Shown here: positions 11,328 through 21,315 of the stretch, piece after piece
How positions within the stretch are numbered: position 1 is the first letter of the stretch
Layout of the letters: the number at the start of each line of letters is the position of its first letter
DNA from: Blasia pusilla
Taxonomy: Eukaryota; Marchantiophyta; Marchantiopsida; Blasiales
Direction of reading: 5' to 3'
Assembly (NCBI GenBank): GCA_050084515.1
Contig: CM114271.1
Span: 1,054,001 to 1,118,000, forward strand
DNA length: 64,000 nt
Position numbers and translations under genes: made by a program
Notes under the pieces: generated by a model
What the model was told of the DNA's origin: nothing
What the model saw: only the letters and a program-made list of their open reading frames with translations
The model's database searches: none

Positions 11328-12296
11328 AAGACATTGATATTATCTTGCTTGAACTTATAGACTTCTTCAAAGATTACCAAGTTTATATCATTTAAAGATG
11401 ATAGAAAGTGTATATCATTTAAATATGATATACACTTGAAAAGATACGGTTTAAACTACAATAGAACCAATTATAGAAATCATCGTAAAATTAGGAACGA
11501 TAATCAAATTGCCAATCGTAGATTTTTTAACTCGAAATATACGGTTAATGGGGAGCTAGCTTTGATTAGAATTAAAAAAGAGAAATTAGATAGATGCCAT
11601 AATGATGAGGATGATTTTGTATAGCCAATATATCCGATGACCCCCATTTCCATTGATAGTTAGTTTCTATATCAATCCCCAAGGAGACAATTGAGAATCA
11701 TTACAATACCATGTGACACTTCTTTCATAATGAAAACAAGATTTAACTTAAAAAAATTCTCCTAAATTCTCTTTATTTCTTTATTTCTTATTCAGAGTCA
11801 TTCCCTTTGTTGATATTTAGCGTTTACGAAAAGGTTGTAAGATACGTTCATATATTCTAGTTGAGAACTTAATGTTAGATCCAAGGCTTAATACCATATA
11901 TCTTCATGAAAGATTGAAGGAAATATAAGGAAAATCTTACATCCATTGTTTAACAAGCAAATAGGACTTCCTTGGTGAGTGTTGATTTTAGTCGAAACCT
12001 TGATAGATGTAATAACTATTACTGGAAAAAACGTTGGAGATTGAGTACTCATTTTGCGAATCCAATTGATTTCATTTGATTGTGGCTTCCTTTTGATTTA
12101 CGGAAATTTTAGTTTCCTCTCTGTTATGCTTTTGCAATGACAAATAATTCATAAGGCTTAAGGTAAAACATTATCGGTATCTATTTGCCAAATCTTGTAT
12201 TTTCTTATAGGAAATTATATGTTGCCTTGTGAAGAGTAGGTTTGAGGATTTTTGTTCATACGATTATCGATACTAGTGAAATGGGTGTTTACACCA
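11328..12296. other. 3' flank of the MLO gene
   Basis: AT-rich, with no conserved protein seen. A short open frame at 11436-11624 matches nothing I recognise. The first few hundred bases probably include the MLO 3' UTR. A perfect hairpin lies at 11406-11437. Confidence 0.4.
11406..11437. other. Perfect 12-bp hairpin just downstream of the MLO stop
   Basis: AAGTGTATATCA (11406-11417) and its exact reverse complement (11426-11437) flank an 8-nt AT loop, 79 bp after the stop codon. It is probably within the 3' UTR. A related segment lies just upstream (tttatatcatttaaagatga), so the stem may come from a local duplication and inversion. Confidence 0.75.
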
Positions 12297-12335
12297 TCTA
12301 TAATATTTTTGGAGAGTGCCCCTTCATTATGTAAA
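12297..12335 (+). mobile_element. Helitron-type 5' terminus, plus strand
   Basis: Starts TCTATAATATTTTTGGAGAG at an A|TC junction, followed by TGCCCCTTCATT. The segment GGAGAGTGCCCCTTCATT nearly matches the inward sequence of the minus-strand end at 40187. The element would extend right from here, towards the copia insertion. Confidence 0.55.
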
Positions 12336-13477
12336 TCCTTTTCCTCTTTACACTTGGCACTTTCAACCAATAGGATCACTCGTCTTCAGAACCAATAGGA
12401 TTGCTCAAAATTGATTTTAAATGACACTTGAGAACTTATTATGGAAGGTAATTCAAATCCATGGGCTTACATTATTGGTATATATCCTAAAGTACTAAAT
12501 TAGGATAAATAGAATCTATGATTTAATGTGAGGAGGGAGGGGTTACTTGATAGTTGAGACACCTCCTAAAGTAGGTGTGTCAAATTGCTTCTTGGAGCAA
12601 AATATTGAAAACACATTTGAGGACAAGGGCAACTCTCCGCAACCTTATATTTGAATGTCTTAGATTTTGATTTGATCTCCATGTAACACTTATTACATCA
12701 TGTAACCATTTGGTTGGGGATAAACGTCGAAGAAATATTCAAAGGGTAATGTGTGCTCATTTTAGGGACACTTGTTAATATTGTTATTGATAGAAACGAA
12801 CACACAGGAGCATCCAAGCTTGCTGGAGTGAAAATAAATGTTTGTTCTTTAGTTACTGCGGAGAAGGAAGTGGAGACAAAAGAGGGGTAGCTACCATTCT
12901 AAGGGAGGACGGAGCGGAAGCGGGCCAACTACCACTTAGCGGAATAGGAATAATGGTGAAAGTATCAACGTGTGCGAACTAGAGACGAAGGAGCCTTTGG
13001 AAGAATTTGCAAGCATATTTGGTGCTCTATAAGCCCGAGCGCCTTTCTCCTTCTCTCTATGCTCTACCGCTCTCTATGCTCTTGCATCATCGGGCCTACC
13101 CAAAGTCCAACGCGCCTCTTACAACCGTGTCGACAGTAATCGGTGTACACATGCATTGTCTTCTTGCTTAGATGAAGCATAGATGAAGACAAAGAGTGAA
13201 ATCCGCTCAACACAACAAAAGACTAATTGCACTTCCATTCCATGACGAGCACACATGCTTGATACAATTAAAAGTCGGAAATCAGATTATATGTGAATTC
13301 TATCATTGTTATAGGCGTTGCCAAATCAAAAGTCGGAAATCGTTGAGAGAGACGTTGCGGTTCGGCTGCCATCCGTCACATTCTGTCGGTGTTGTGCACT
13401 TGTAAAGTGTTTGTTTTTTTAGCAATTCGTGCCCGAGCCTCTTTCCAACCACCCCTTCCAACATTCCTTGGGCAGTA
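12336..13477. other. Sequence between a Helitron-type end and the copia element
   Basis: No conserved protein seen. The base composition becomes more GC-rich after about 12830. It could be the body of the Helitron-type element starting at 12297, later interrupted by the copia insertion. If so, its right part continues after 18873. Confidence 0.3.
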
Positions 13478-13482
13478 AAAAC

Positions 13483-13796
13483 TATTGAAGATTGAGTTAT
13501 AGTCAAGCTCATGAGACACCTGAACTGCTATATTTGGTAGTCACACGAAGTAGGGAAGCTTAATCTTGGTTAGTCACTTAAGCACGATTATCTTAACTAG
13601 GGTTAGTTAATCAGAGTTAGTCTAACTCGAGACTATGGTTAAGGCTAGGGTTAGGGTTGCTTGTACATACCCTATATAATTGAGAAGAGGACCAACCTCC
13701 ACTCATTCTCTCATTGCAAATTTCGTTCTCCATGGTGATATGTGTGTGTGTGAGAGCCGTTTTCTACTAGTTATGCTTGTTTAGTAGTTTTCCACA
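13483..13796 (+). repeat. Copia 5' LTR
   Basis: 314 bp starting TATTGAAGATTGAG and ending TTTTCCACA. The first two bases are TA rather than TG in both LTRs, so the element probably carried this variant when it inserted. A TATA-like CTATATAA lies at 13672-13679, a likely element promoter. The gggttaggg near 13650 is part of the LTR, not telomeric DNA. Confidence 0.93.
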
Positions 13797-13808
13797 TGGT
13801 ATTAGAGC
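13797..13808 (+). other. Primer-binding site, initiator tRNA-Met type
   Basis: TGGTATTAGAGC directly follows the LTR. It differs at one base from the usual plant copia site TGGTATCAGAGC, which pairs with the 3' end of initiator tRNA-Met. Confidence 0.88.
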
Positions 13809-14310
13809 GATAGGAGAACATCACTTGAAATTCTTGGTGTTTGAGGAGAGAAGAAAGGCAAGAGAAGGCATAATTTCAGTTTCGGAGAAGAAAATTTTCT
13901 TCACAGCTTAATGGGTGCAGATTTCAGGTGGAGCTTTGACGGTGATAAAACTTTGGAGATATTTTTTAGGGCTTTCCTGATCGATTTAGCCTGCTGGGTC
14001 TGCAGCTGCGAGAACAATGCCAAAGGCATGTTCTAGCCCTCTTGTAGAGCTTGTCGAGAGCTTTCCAACGCATCCAAAATCGCTCGATTTTGATATTTTG
14101 AGCTCATGCAGTAGCAATGTCAGTGTAGGAAAGTGCAATTAGTGAAGAAAAGTGTGCAGTTTGCTCTCTATAGGCCAATTTCGACTAGTTCTTTCATACA
14201 ATTGATCAATTTTGGCAAATTTTAGGTTGATTTCTATGTAGGAGTGGTCTATGCTTCAATTGGAGCAGTAGAAAGCATGAAATTCTATTTTTCGGAGTAA
14301 AATTATTCGT

Positions 14311-15283
14311 CATGGAGTATTCCTCGGCAGCAATCACAGGTGAGAAGCTAGATAAGCAGAATTACAATGTCTGGAAGTTTCGCATGAAACAATTTCTCAT
14401 GGGTCAAGAACTATGGGAGCTTGTCATAGGTAATGAGGCCAAGCCAGAAGGTGACTCAACAGACTTAAATATTCGGGCCTAGGACAAACGCGTAAGACAA
14501 GTAATCCACTATATTTCAATAACGATCAATTCGCCAGAAGGTGACTCAACAGACTTGAATGTTCGCGCCTGAAACAAACGCGCAAGGTAAGTAATCCACT
14601 ACATTTCAATAACGATCAGTTCGCCAATGATAGATCACATTCAAGATGTTGATATTCCGAAGGAGACCTGGGATGTATTGGAAAAGCTATTCCAGACATC
14701 TACAAAAGCAAGAAAGCTTCAATTGAAACATCAATTGAACGAAGTGAGGAAAGCATCGTAGAGCATCAATGATTATATTTTGAATATTAGACATATTGTT
14801 GACCAATTGAATAGCATTGGAGTGACAGTAGAAGATGATGATTTGATCTTGTTCACTCTTCAAGGCCTTCCAAAGGATTACAAGTCCTTTGAGACCTCTA
14901 TCTCTGTGAGAGAGAAGTATCCAACCTTTCAAGAGTTAGTCCCTCTATTAATCACTGAAGAGATGCAGCTAATAGGCAGCGGTAGCTCGTCTAGTCTGCA
15001 AGAGAGTGCGCTTTTTGCAGGTTATGGATCAAATAGAGGCAAGGGTCGTGGCAGAAGCTTCCGTGGTCGTGGTGGATATCAAGCATATGGAGGAAGAGGC
15101 ACTCAATATAACGTCACTCAATCAACTACGAACCAGTACCAGACACAATCACAAGGTGCTGATGGTGGAAATCGTTGGGGTCAAGGTCAGCAGCAGAGGG
15201 TCCCTATATCTTGCAATTACTATGAGATAAAGGGTCACTATGCAAAGTTTTGCTTCAAGAAGAAGGCAGATATGAGAACATGA
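14311..15283 (+). pseudogene. Copia gag, broken
   Basis: The frame opens MEYSSAAITGEKLDKQNYNV and WKFRMKQFLMGQELWELVIG follows, a typical copia gag start (UBN2-type region). TAG and TGA codons interrupt it in a duplicated segment near 14480-14570, and another stop lies at about 14760. The rest is open from 14764 to 15283, with a Gly/Arg-rich stretch and a CCHC-like knuckle (CNYYEIKGHYAKFC) whose second Cys has become Tyr. Confidence 0.9.
14443..14622 (+). repeat. 90-bp tandem duplication inside copia gag
   Basis: GCCAGAAGGTGACTCAACAG starts at 14443 and again at 14533, and the two 90-bp units continue in near identity to about 14622. The period keeps the reading frame. Each copy has a stop codon at the same relative position by a different substitution (TAG against TGA). 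Confidence 0.9.
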
Positions 15284-15361
15284 GTCTTACAACAACAAAA
15301 TTATGTGGAGCAACAACACTAAGGGTAGTACCAAGAACAACAACATGCACAAACGGAGCAT

Positions 15362-16663
15362 CTCTTGGTGATGACTCATCATATGGAAGCAATGGTCAAG
15401 AAAGACTCGACAACAGATTGGTACATTGACTCTAGTGCATCAAATCACATGACCTCACAAGCTAAATGGTTCAGTAGTTTGGAGCCGGTGAAAGATCCTG
15501 CAATTGTGCTCAGAGGAGATGACACTCAACATCATATCAAGCATACCGGTAAAGTTCCAATAGCATCAGATGGTCTTTGTGCTCTTGGAAATTTTCTCTA
15601 TGTTCCTACCATTGCAAGAAACCTGATCTTTGTAGGACAGATAGTAGAACAAGGTTATCAAGTGAAATTTAACGTAGATGGTTGTTTTATTGAAACAATG
15701 GATGACCAGACTATGATAGCCAAAGGAACTAGATCTGGCATAATATTAAAATTAGATGTTTCTATGCCAGAGATTCAAAAAAAAATGTATGGTCAAATCG
15801 ACCAACAAGTCACAGATCTAAATATGGGGCATAAAAGAATTGGACATATGAATCTTCAAAGATTACAGAGTCTTTCATCATCTAATATAGTAATAGGACT
15901 CCCTAAATTAGCGAGTCCTTCTTGCCAATTTGGAAAACAAGTTAGATTTCTTTTTCCAAAGCAAGGTAGAAGAGCATCCAGGATATTGGAGTTAATCCAC
16001 AATGATTTGTGGACAACATCACAACATAGCCTTAGTGGTTGCCACTACTTTATTTCATTTATTGATGACTTCTCTAGGTATACATGGGTATACTTTCTGG
16101 AAGCCAAGTCAGAGATATTCTCAGTGTTCCAAACATTGAGATTTCTAGTAGAGAAGTAGACTGGAGAACACATTCTGAAATTGCACTGTGATGAAGGAGG
16201 AAAGTATCTTTCAACAGAGTTTGATGATTATTTACGTCAGAATGGCATCCAACGTCAAGTGACTTACCGTTATACTCCACAACAAAATGGATTGGCTAAG
16301 AGGAAGAATCAACATATTGCTGAAGCGACACGAGCTATGCTGAATGAGAAGAACATGCCTAAGGTGTATTGGGCACAGGTTGTAGCATGTGCAGTCTTTT
16401 TAATCAACCAAACTCCAACAGTAGGAGTTCATGATAAAACTCCATTCAAAATCTGCACAAGAAGTAAACGTGATTTTTCCTTCTTGAAAGTATTTGGCTG
16501 TATTTGTTATGCTCATGTTCCTTCTGAGAGACGTAAAAAATTAGACCCCAAGTCTGAAAGATGTATCTTCATTGGCTATGCTGATGGAACTAAAAGATAT
16601 AAGTGCTACATTCCATCCTCTAGCCAACTAATTATTAGTCGGGATATTTTTTTGATGAGCTAA
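15362..16663 (+). pseudogene. Copia protease and integrase region, broken
   Basis: The retropepsin motif appears as DWYIDSSASNHMT near 15417. The integrase zinc region shows GHKRIGHMNLQRL, but the CxxC part has lost a Cys (SCQFGKQ). Core features are LIHNDLW, FIDDFSRYTWVYFL and YTPQQNGLAKRKN. A TAG near 16159 breaks the frame; it resumes with LHCDEGGKYLSTEFDDYL. The tail FLKVFGCICYAHVP and IFIGYADGTKRYKCY matches the usual end of copia integrase. Confidence 0.92.
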
Positions 16664-17471
16664 AGTCATGGTATGCTCCATGTGAGCCTATTCCACCTCT
16701 AAACTTGTGTGTTGAGGGGAAGAATATGACTGTAAACCAACAAACATTGTCTTCAACTTCCCCAAGTACTAGTGTAGGATTAGGAGAGGTCTTAGATTCA
16801 TCAGTTAAATCTGTGAGTCCATGGACGGAAAGAGTACGCATTCACTCTGTTGACACTAGTCAGAGCTCAAGTCAGGTGTCAGACATCTATCTTTGAACAA
16901 CAACTTCATAGATCAAGTAGAGTTACACATCCAGTTCATAGATTCATAAATGAAGGATTCCTTAAGACACATCATGCATATATGATGACTACCCTTCAAG
17001 AGCAGGAGTCGAGTTGTTTTGAAGAAGCTGCAAGAAAAGTCGAATGGAGTGAAGCTATTAAGGAAGAGCTTTCTGCATTAAGACATCAACAGACATGGAA
17101 GCTGGTTGATATACCTTCTGATAAGGAAGCTATTGGTTGCAAATGAGTTTACAAAATCAAGGGCAGTCAAGATGGTACAAGTAATAGATACAAAGCGAGA
17201 TTGGTGGCTAAAGGCTATGCACAACAATATGGTATCGATTATGAGGAAACATTTTACCGTGTTGCAAAGATGGCGACTACGAGAACAGTGGTTATAGTTG
17301 CAGTAAGTAAGAAGTGAAGATTACATCACATGGACGTCAAGAATGCCTTCTTGAATGGAGATCTATACGAGGAGGTATATATATGACTAAACCACATGGA
17401 TACGAGCATCCCAAGTTTTCATTTCGCGTATGCTAGTTGAAGAAAGCTCTATATGGGCTCAAACAAGCTAT

Positions 17472-17514
17472 AATCTTGCCATACCAAGCTCCAAGAGCTT
17501 GGTATGGCAAGATT
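17472..17514 (+). repeat. Perfect 20-bp inverted repeat from a templated insertion in copia RT
   Basis: AATCTTGCCATACCAAGCTC (17472-17491) is the exact reverse complement of 17495-17514, with a 3-nt spacer. In copia RTs KQA is followed directly by PRAWY; here about 21 nt have been inserted between them, and they are an inverted copy of the following 20 nt. Confidence 0.9.
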
Positions 17515-18554
17515 CCATACGTCCTACAAGAGTTGGGTTTTAGGGTATGTGATTCTGACTCCTCATTATATGTCTTGAGAGGACAAGATCATACAATTCT
17601 CATTGTGTTGTATATTGACGATCTCCTCATTATTGGAAATACTGAAGAAATGGTACAACAAGTCAAGCTTAAGTTACAAGCACAATTTGATATGAAGTAC
17701 TTGGAAGAACTCAAGTACTTCCTTGGTATTGAGTTTATCAAGGTTGGAGAGAGAGAAAGTGGCTACTACAATGATAATATGCCCTTCATGATATGGTATG
17801 ACGGCTTGTAAGCCAATCTCTACACCGTTGGACCAGAGTGTGAAGCTAAGAGTGGATGAAGGAGGGTTGCTTGCAGATTCTAATATGTATAGGCGCATGG
17901 TTGGAAGCTTGATCTATCTAACTATAACCATACTAGATTTGAGTTATAGTGTTGGCCTAGTGAGCCACTTTATGGAAGTACCTGGGAAACCTCACCTTGA
18001 TGTTGTGAGGAGGATTATGCGGTATGTGAAATTCTCTATTCAATTCGGGCTTCAATTTGAACCTTCTCCGAGTTTTCAATTAGAGGGATTCACAAATGTT
18101 GATTGGGCAGGAAGCGCGTTTGATCGACACTCCACATTTGGTTATTTATTTACTTTGGGAAGCGCAGCTATAAGTTGGGCTTCAAAGAAGCAACCTACAA
18201 TTGCTTTATCTTCAACACAGGCGGAGTACAAAGGAGCAACCAATGCAGCATATGAGGCAGTGTGGCTTCACCGATTACTTGTTAAGATTGGTGTTAGTAA
18301 CTTAGGACCTAGTGTAATAGATGCAGACAATATTAGTAGCATCAAGCTTACTAATAACCTTGTGTGTCATGCTCGTACAAAGCATGTTGAAGTGCACTAT
18401 CATTTTATCAGAGAGAAAGTGCCTACAGGAGAAATTGATCTTGTGTATATAGGTATAGATCAGCAAATTTATGACATCTTTACAAAGGCATTGTCTAGAG
18501 ATAAGTTTGAGATGTTTAGAAATGATTTAGGCGTTAGAGATATCGATATGAACT

Positions 18555-18564
18555 TGAGGGGGAG
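18555..18564 (+). other. Polypurine tract of copia element
   Basis: TGAGGGGGAG lies directly before the 3' LTR, where second-strand synthesis would be primed. Confidence 0.85.
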
Positions 18565-18868
18565 TATTGAAGATTGAGTTATAGTCAAGCTCATGAGACA
18601 CCTGAACTGCTAGATTTGGTACTCACACGAAGTAGGGAAGCTTAATCTTGGTTAGTCACTTAAGCACGTTTATCTTAACTAAGGTTAGTTAATCACAGTT
18701 AGTCTAACTCGAGACTATGGTTAAGGCTAGGGTTAGGGTTGCTTGGACATACCCTATATAATTGAGAAGAGGACCAACCTCCACTCATTCTCTCATTGCA
18801 AATTTTGTTCTCCATGGTGGTGTGAGAGTCATTTTCCACCAATTATGATTGTTTAGCAGTTTTCCACA
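18565..18868 (+). repeat. Copia 3' LTR
   Basis: 304 bp, same ends as the 5' LTR, shorter by 10 bp in the GT run near the 3' end. It is followed by the target repeat AAAAC. Confidence 0.93.
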
Positions 18869-18873
18869 AAAAC

Positions 18874-20740
18874 CCTGCTCAGTCTTCCTCCACTACAATT
18901 CTATGGGCCGAAACGCTATGGAAACAAACACTCGAGTTTTATTTTGAAACTGCTCTTGTCTCCTTGCGAATTCTTCCGGGGCTGCTCCCTTTCCTCACAT
19001 GTGGAAGCCTATAGTATAAAGCCATCTTATGAAAGCCGTCGTCTTTGCTACTAAGCTTATGTTGCACAAAACACAAAATTTCTTTTGCATGCGCCCGTAT
19101 TTAAGAATAGAATTTCAAAGTTCTTTCTTAATAAGTGTCATGGCACCATCCAAACTGTCGTAACCAATCTTGTTCTTGGATTAGCTCTTTGTTGATTCAC
19201 AGAGTTTTAGGGAAGCAAGTTTGTCAAGATTATGATATGACAACTGATCGATCACAATTCAAAAAATTTTTTTATAGAAATGTGATCCAAGGGGTCTCTT
19301 TGGTATCCACTTGCTCCGATTCCCAACGCTCCTCATCAACAAGCAAGCACATCAAGTGGGCCTTGCCATTCATATGCATCAAACTCTACTCTTTGATGCT
19401 TGCGCAGGTTGGTTAGTTCCTCTCGCACGCTGTGCCTCATCTCTTGTATCTCACTGTTGCTACCAGTTCCGCCTACAAGATTTGGTAGTGAAGCCTTTAC
19501 CCAACATCCTCCCTCACCCTGAATGTGCTTACGATCGGGAGCTCCTTTGATGAAATCAAAACTAGCACGGGCGGAGATCTGAATGGGATACCTCGTTTAC
19601 TTGCATGAAGGACTTCTTGCACAGGGTTATCTCTTTGGAGCCGCTTTTTGTGGGGAATGGCCAAATTTCCGCATACAATCCCAATACTTGCTTCTTGGGT
19701 TCCTAAAGAATCTCTCATCCAACTAGAGAATTGAAAGATTTAGGACGTATTGTTTTCGAGCTTGATCACATGATCTCATAGAATGCTCTACTCCCCTGCG
19801 AGAACTTGAGTAGGAGTGTGCACCTGTGCGTTCATGGAAATCATCATTGTGAGTAAGATTACAAAAAATGACTAGAGTCTGCGTAATAGATGATTCACAA
19901 TGTATCCTACGGCAGTTTTTTCACTGATGACAACGAAGCTCAACATCTTCCTTTTCTTTCATTATTATGCATTCTATGCTAAAAATTCATACGCTAAAAT
20001 TTGATGCCATCGGCATTCTTACTAGTGATTAATACATGTGGGATTTTTTATTTGTAAGAATTTTGACAAGATTTATTACGTTTCACTAACTGAAAAGACA
20101 CTATCATAGGTCTTATTCGAAATTAAGAAAACTTGAATTGTGTGAAAAAAATTTGAAAAAATTAATAAAATGTTTTTTCGTCAATAGATTCCTTTTTCGT
20201 CCCATATTCCACGTCCTTATAGCGTGACCGAGCGAGGGACAACCACGTAGTCGTCCCAACGGGGGCCAATGCGGGCTCGCCATTGTAATGATTGCGGCTC
20301 ACAGACCATGGTACGCGGCGCATGCAGCCTCTACCCGCTTGCCACCGCACGAACCACTCGCGGGCGGCCAATGCGTCCCTGCCACCTGCGGCGGAGCGAC
20401 TGTAGTGAACCGCGGCGAGAACACAAGCGCGACTAACCATGGTAGCGACGAGAAAAACACCGGCGGAGATTGCCGGTCTCCCATCTCCGGCCAGTCCGTC
20501 CGGCGCCGGAGGCGAAAGGCGGAGCGAAGAAAGTGCCGAATTCGGAGGGTTCTTCTTCTTCTTCATGATGAATCGGTCGATTCTCACTCCCTCGCGAGTC
20601 CGAAATTCCTTGTTCGCTGGCTCTCAGCGGACAAGGAATTTCTTCCATGGAGTGGGAAATCTCGCGCCAGGAAGAAGCTATAGAAGGAGTTTGCTCCGAA
20701 GTGCGCGCGACTGGAGTGGAAGAAGTTCGAATTTGCCAAT
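18874..20740. other. Intergenic stretch between copia and GH31 gene
   Basis: Frames of about 60-140 codons occur on both strands but none shows a recognisable domain. The part from about 20200 is GC-rich and upstream of the GH31 gene, so it may contain its promoter. The long minus-strand frame at 20433-21101 is low complexity and runs opposite the GH31 first exon. Confidence 0.35.
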
Positions 20741-20741
20741 A

Positions 20742-20785
20742 GGAGGAGGAAGAGGAAGAGGAAGAGGAAGAGGAAGAGGAAGAAG
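20742..20785 (+). repeat. GGAAGA-type purine repeat upstream of GH31 gene
   Basis: Runs of gga/gaggaa units on the plus strand, about 150 bp before the likely start codon, probably in the 5' UTR or promoter. Confidence 0.85.
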
Positions 20786-20935
20786 CTGTGGATGGATGCA
20801 GGAGGTTGCTGCGGTGTTGGAGCGGTTTGATTGTATGATTTGCTTGAGAGGGTGAGGGATGAAGTTGGGAGGGAGAGGGGTGAGTCGAGGGATTTGAGTC
20901 TGCGAATGAGGCGACTTCGGTGGGAGTTGGGGCAA

Positions 20936-21261
20936 ATGGCGGAGCTGTGGTCAATGGCGGAGAGGTTTCTGGCTCTTGTGGTGGTCTGCAGCGCTTTCGC
21001 CTCCTCGGCGATGAGCGAGCGGTGGGTGAGCGATGGCTATAGGCTCGTGTCGATCCAGGATTTGGCAGACGGCTCTGGAATTCTGGCGTTCCTCGCACCA
21101 ATCAATGCTAGCAGCACCTACGGCGATGACATTTCGTCTCTCGTCGTGTCTGCCAGGTACTCTCTCCGCGCGATCTCAAGTGGAAATTCGTCACCTGTTT
21201 CGTGACGAATTTGCAAGGGTTCCTCCTCTCGAAATGTCAGCTCCTTTTTCATATGTTCTAC

Positions 21262-21315
<54 letters not shown>

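Larger units (their letters stand above)
16850..18577 (+). pseudogene. Copia reverse transcriptase and RNase H, broken
   Basis: After frameshifts near 16670-16860 the RT begins around 16980 (SCFEEAARKVEWSEAIKEEL). A stop follows near 17144 and further shifts occur before KKALYGLKQA at 17440. The catalytic YIDD box is at about 17611-17622. RNase H runs from 17798 to 18577, including EGFTNVDWAG, SWASKKQPTIALSSTQAEY and RTKHVEVHYHFIREKV. A small inverted insertion splits the KQAPRAWY motif. Confidence 0.93.
13483..18868 (+). mobile_element. Full-length degraded Ty1/copia LTR retrotransposon
   Basis: A 5.4-kb element bounded by LTRs (13483-13796 and 18565-18868) and flanked by the 5-bp direct repeat AAAAC at 13478-13482 and 18869-18873. 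A primer-binding site, gag, protease, integrase, reverse transcriptase and RNase H lie in copia order, and a purine tract precedes the 3' LTR. By eye the LTRs differ at about 14 sites plus one 10-bp length change in a GT run (about 95% identical), so the insertion is not recent. Coding parts are broken by several stops and frameshifts. Confidence 0.95.

Noticed and set aside
13640-13662. Telomere-like ctagggttagggtt
   Set aside because: A single pair of units inside both copia LTRs; ordinary LTR sequence.
20433-21101. 222-codon minus-strand frame with Ser, Pro and Thr runs
   Set aside because: Low complexity, opposite the GH31 first exon and the GGAAGA repeat, with no domain. It looks like a shadow of purine-rich DNA.
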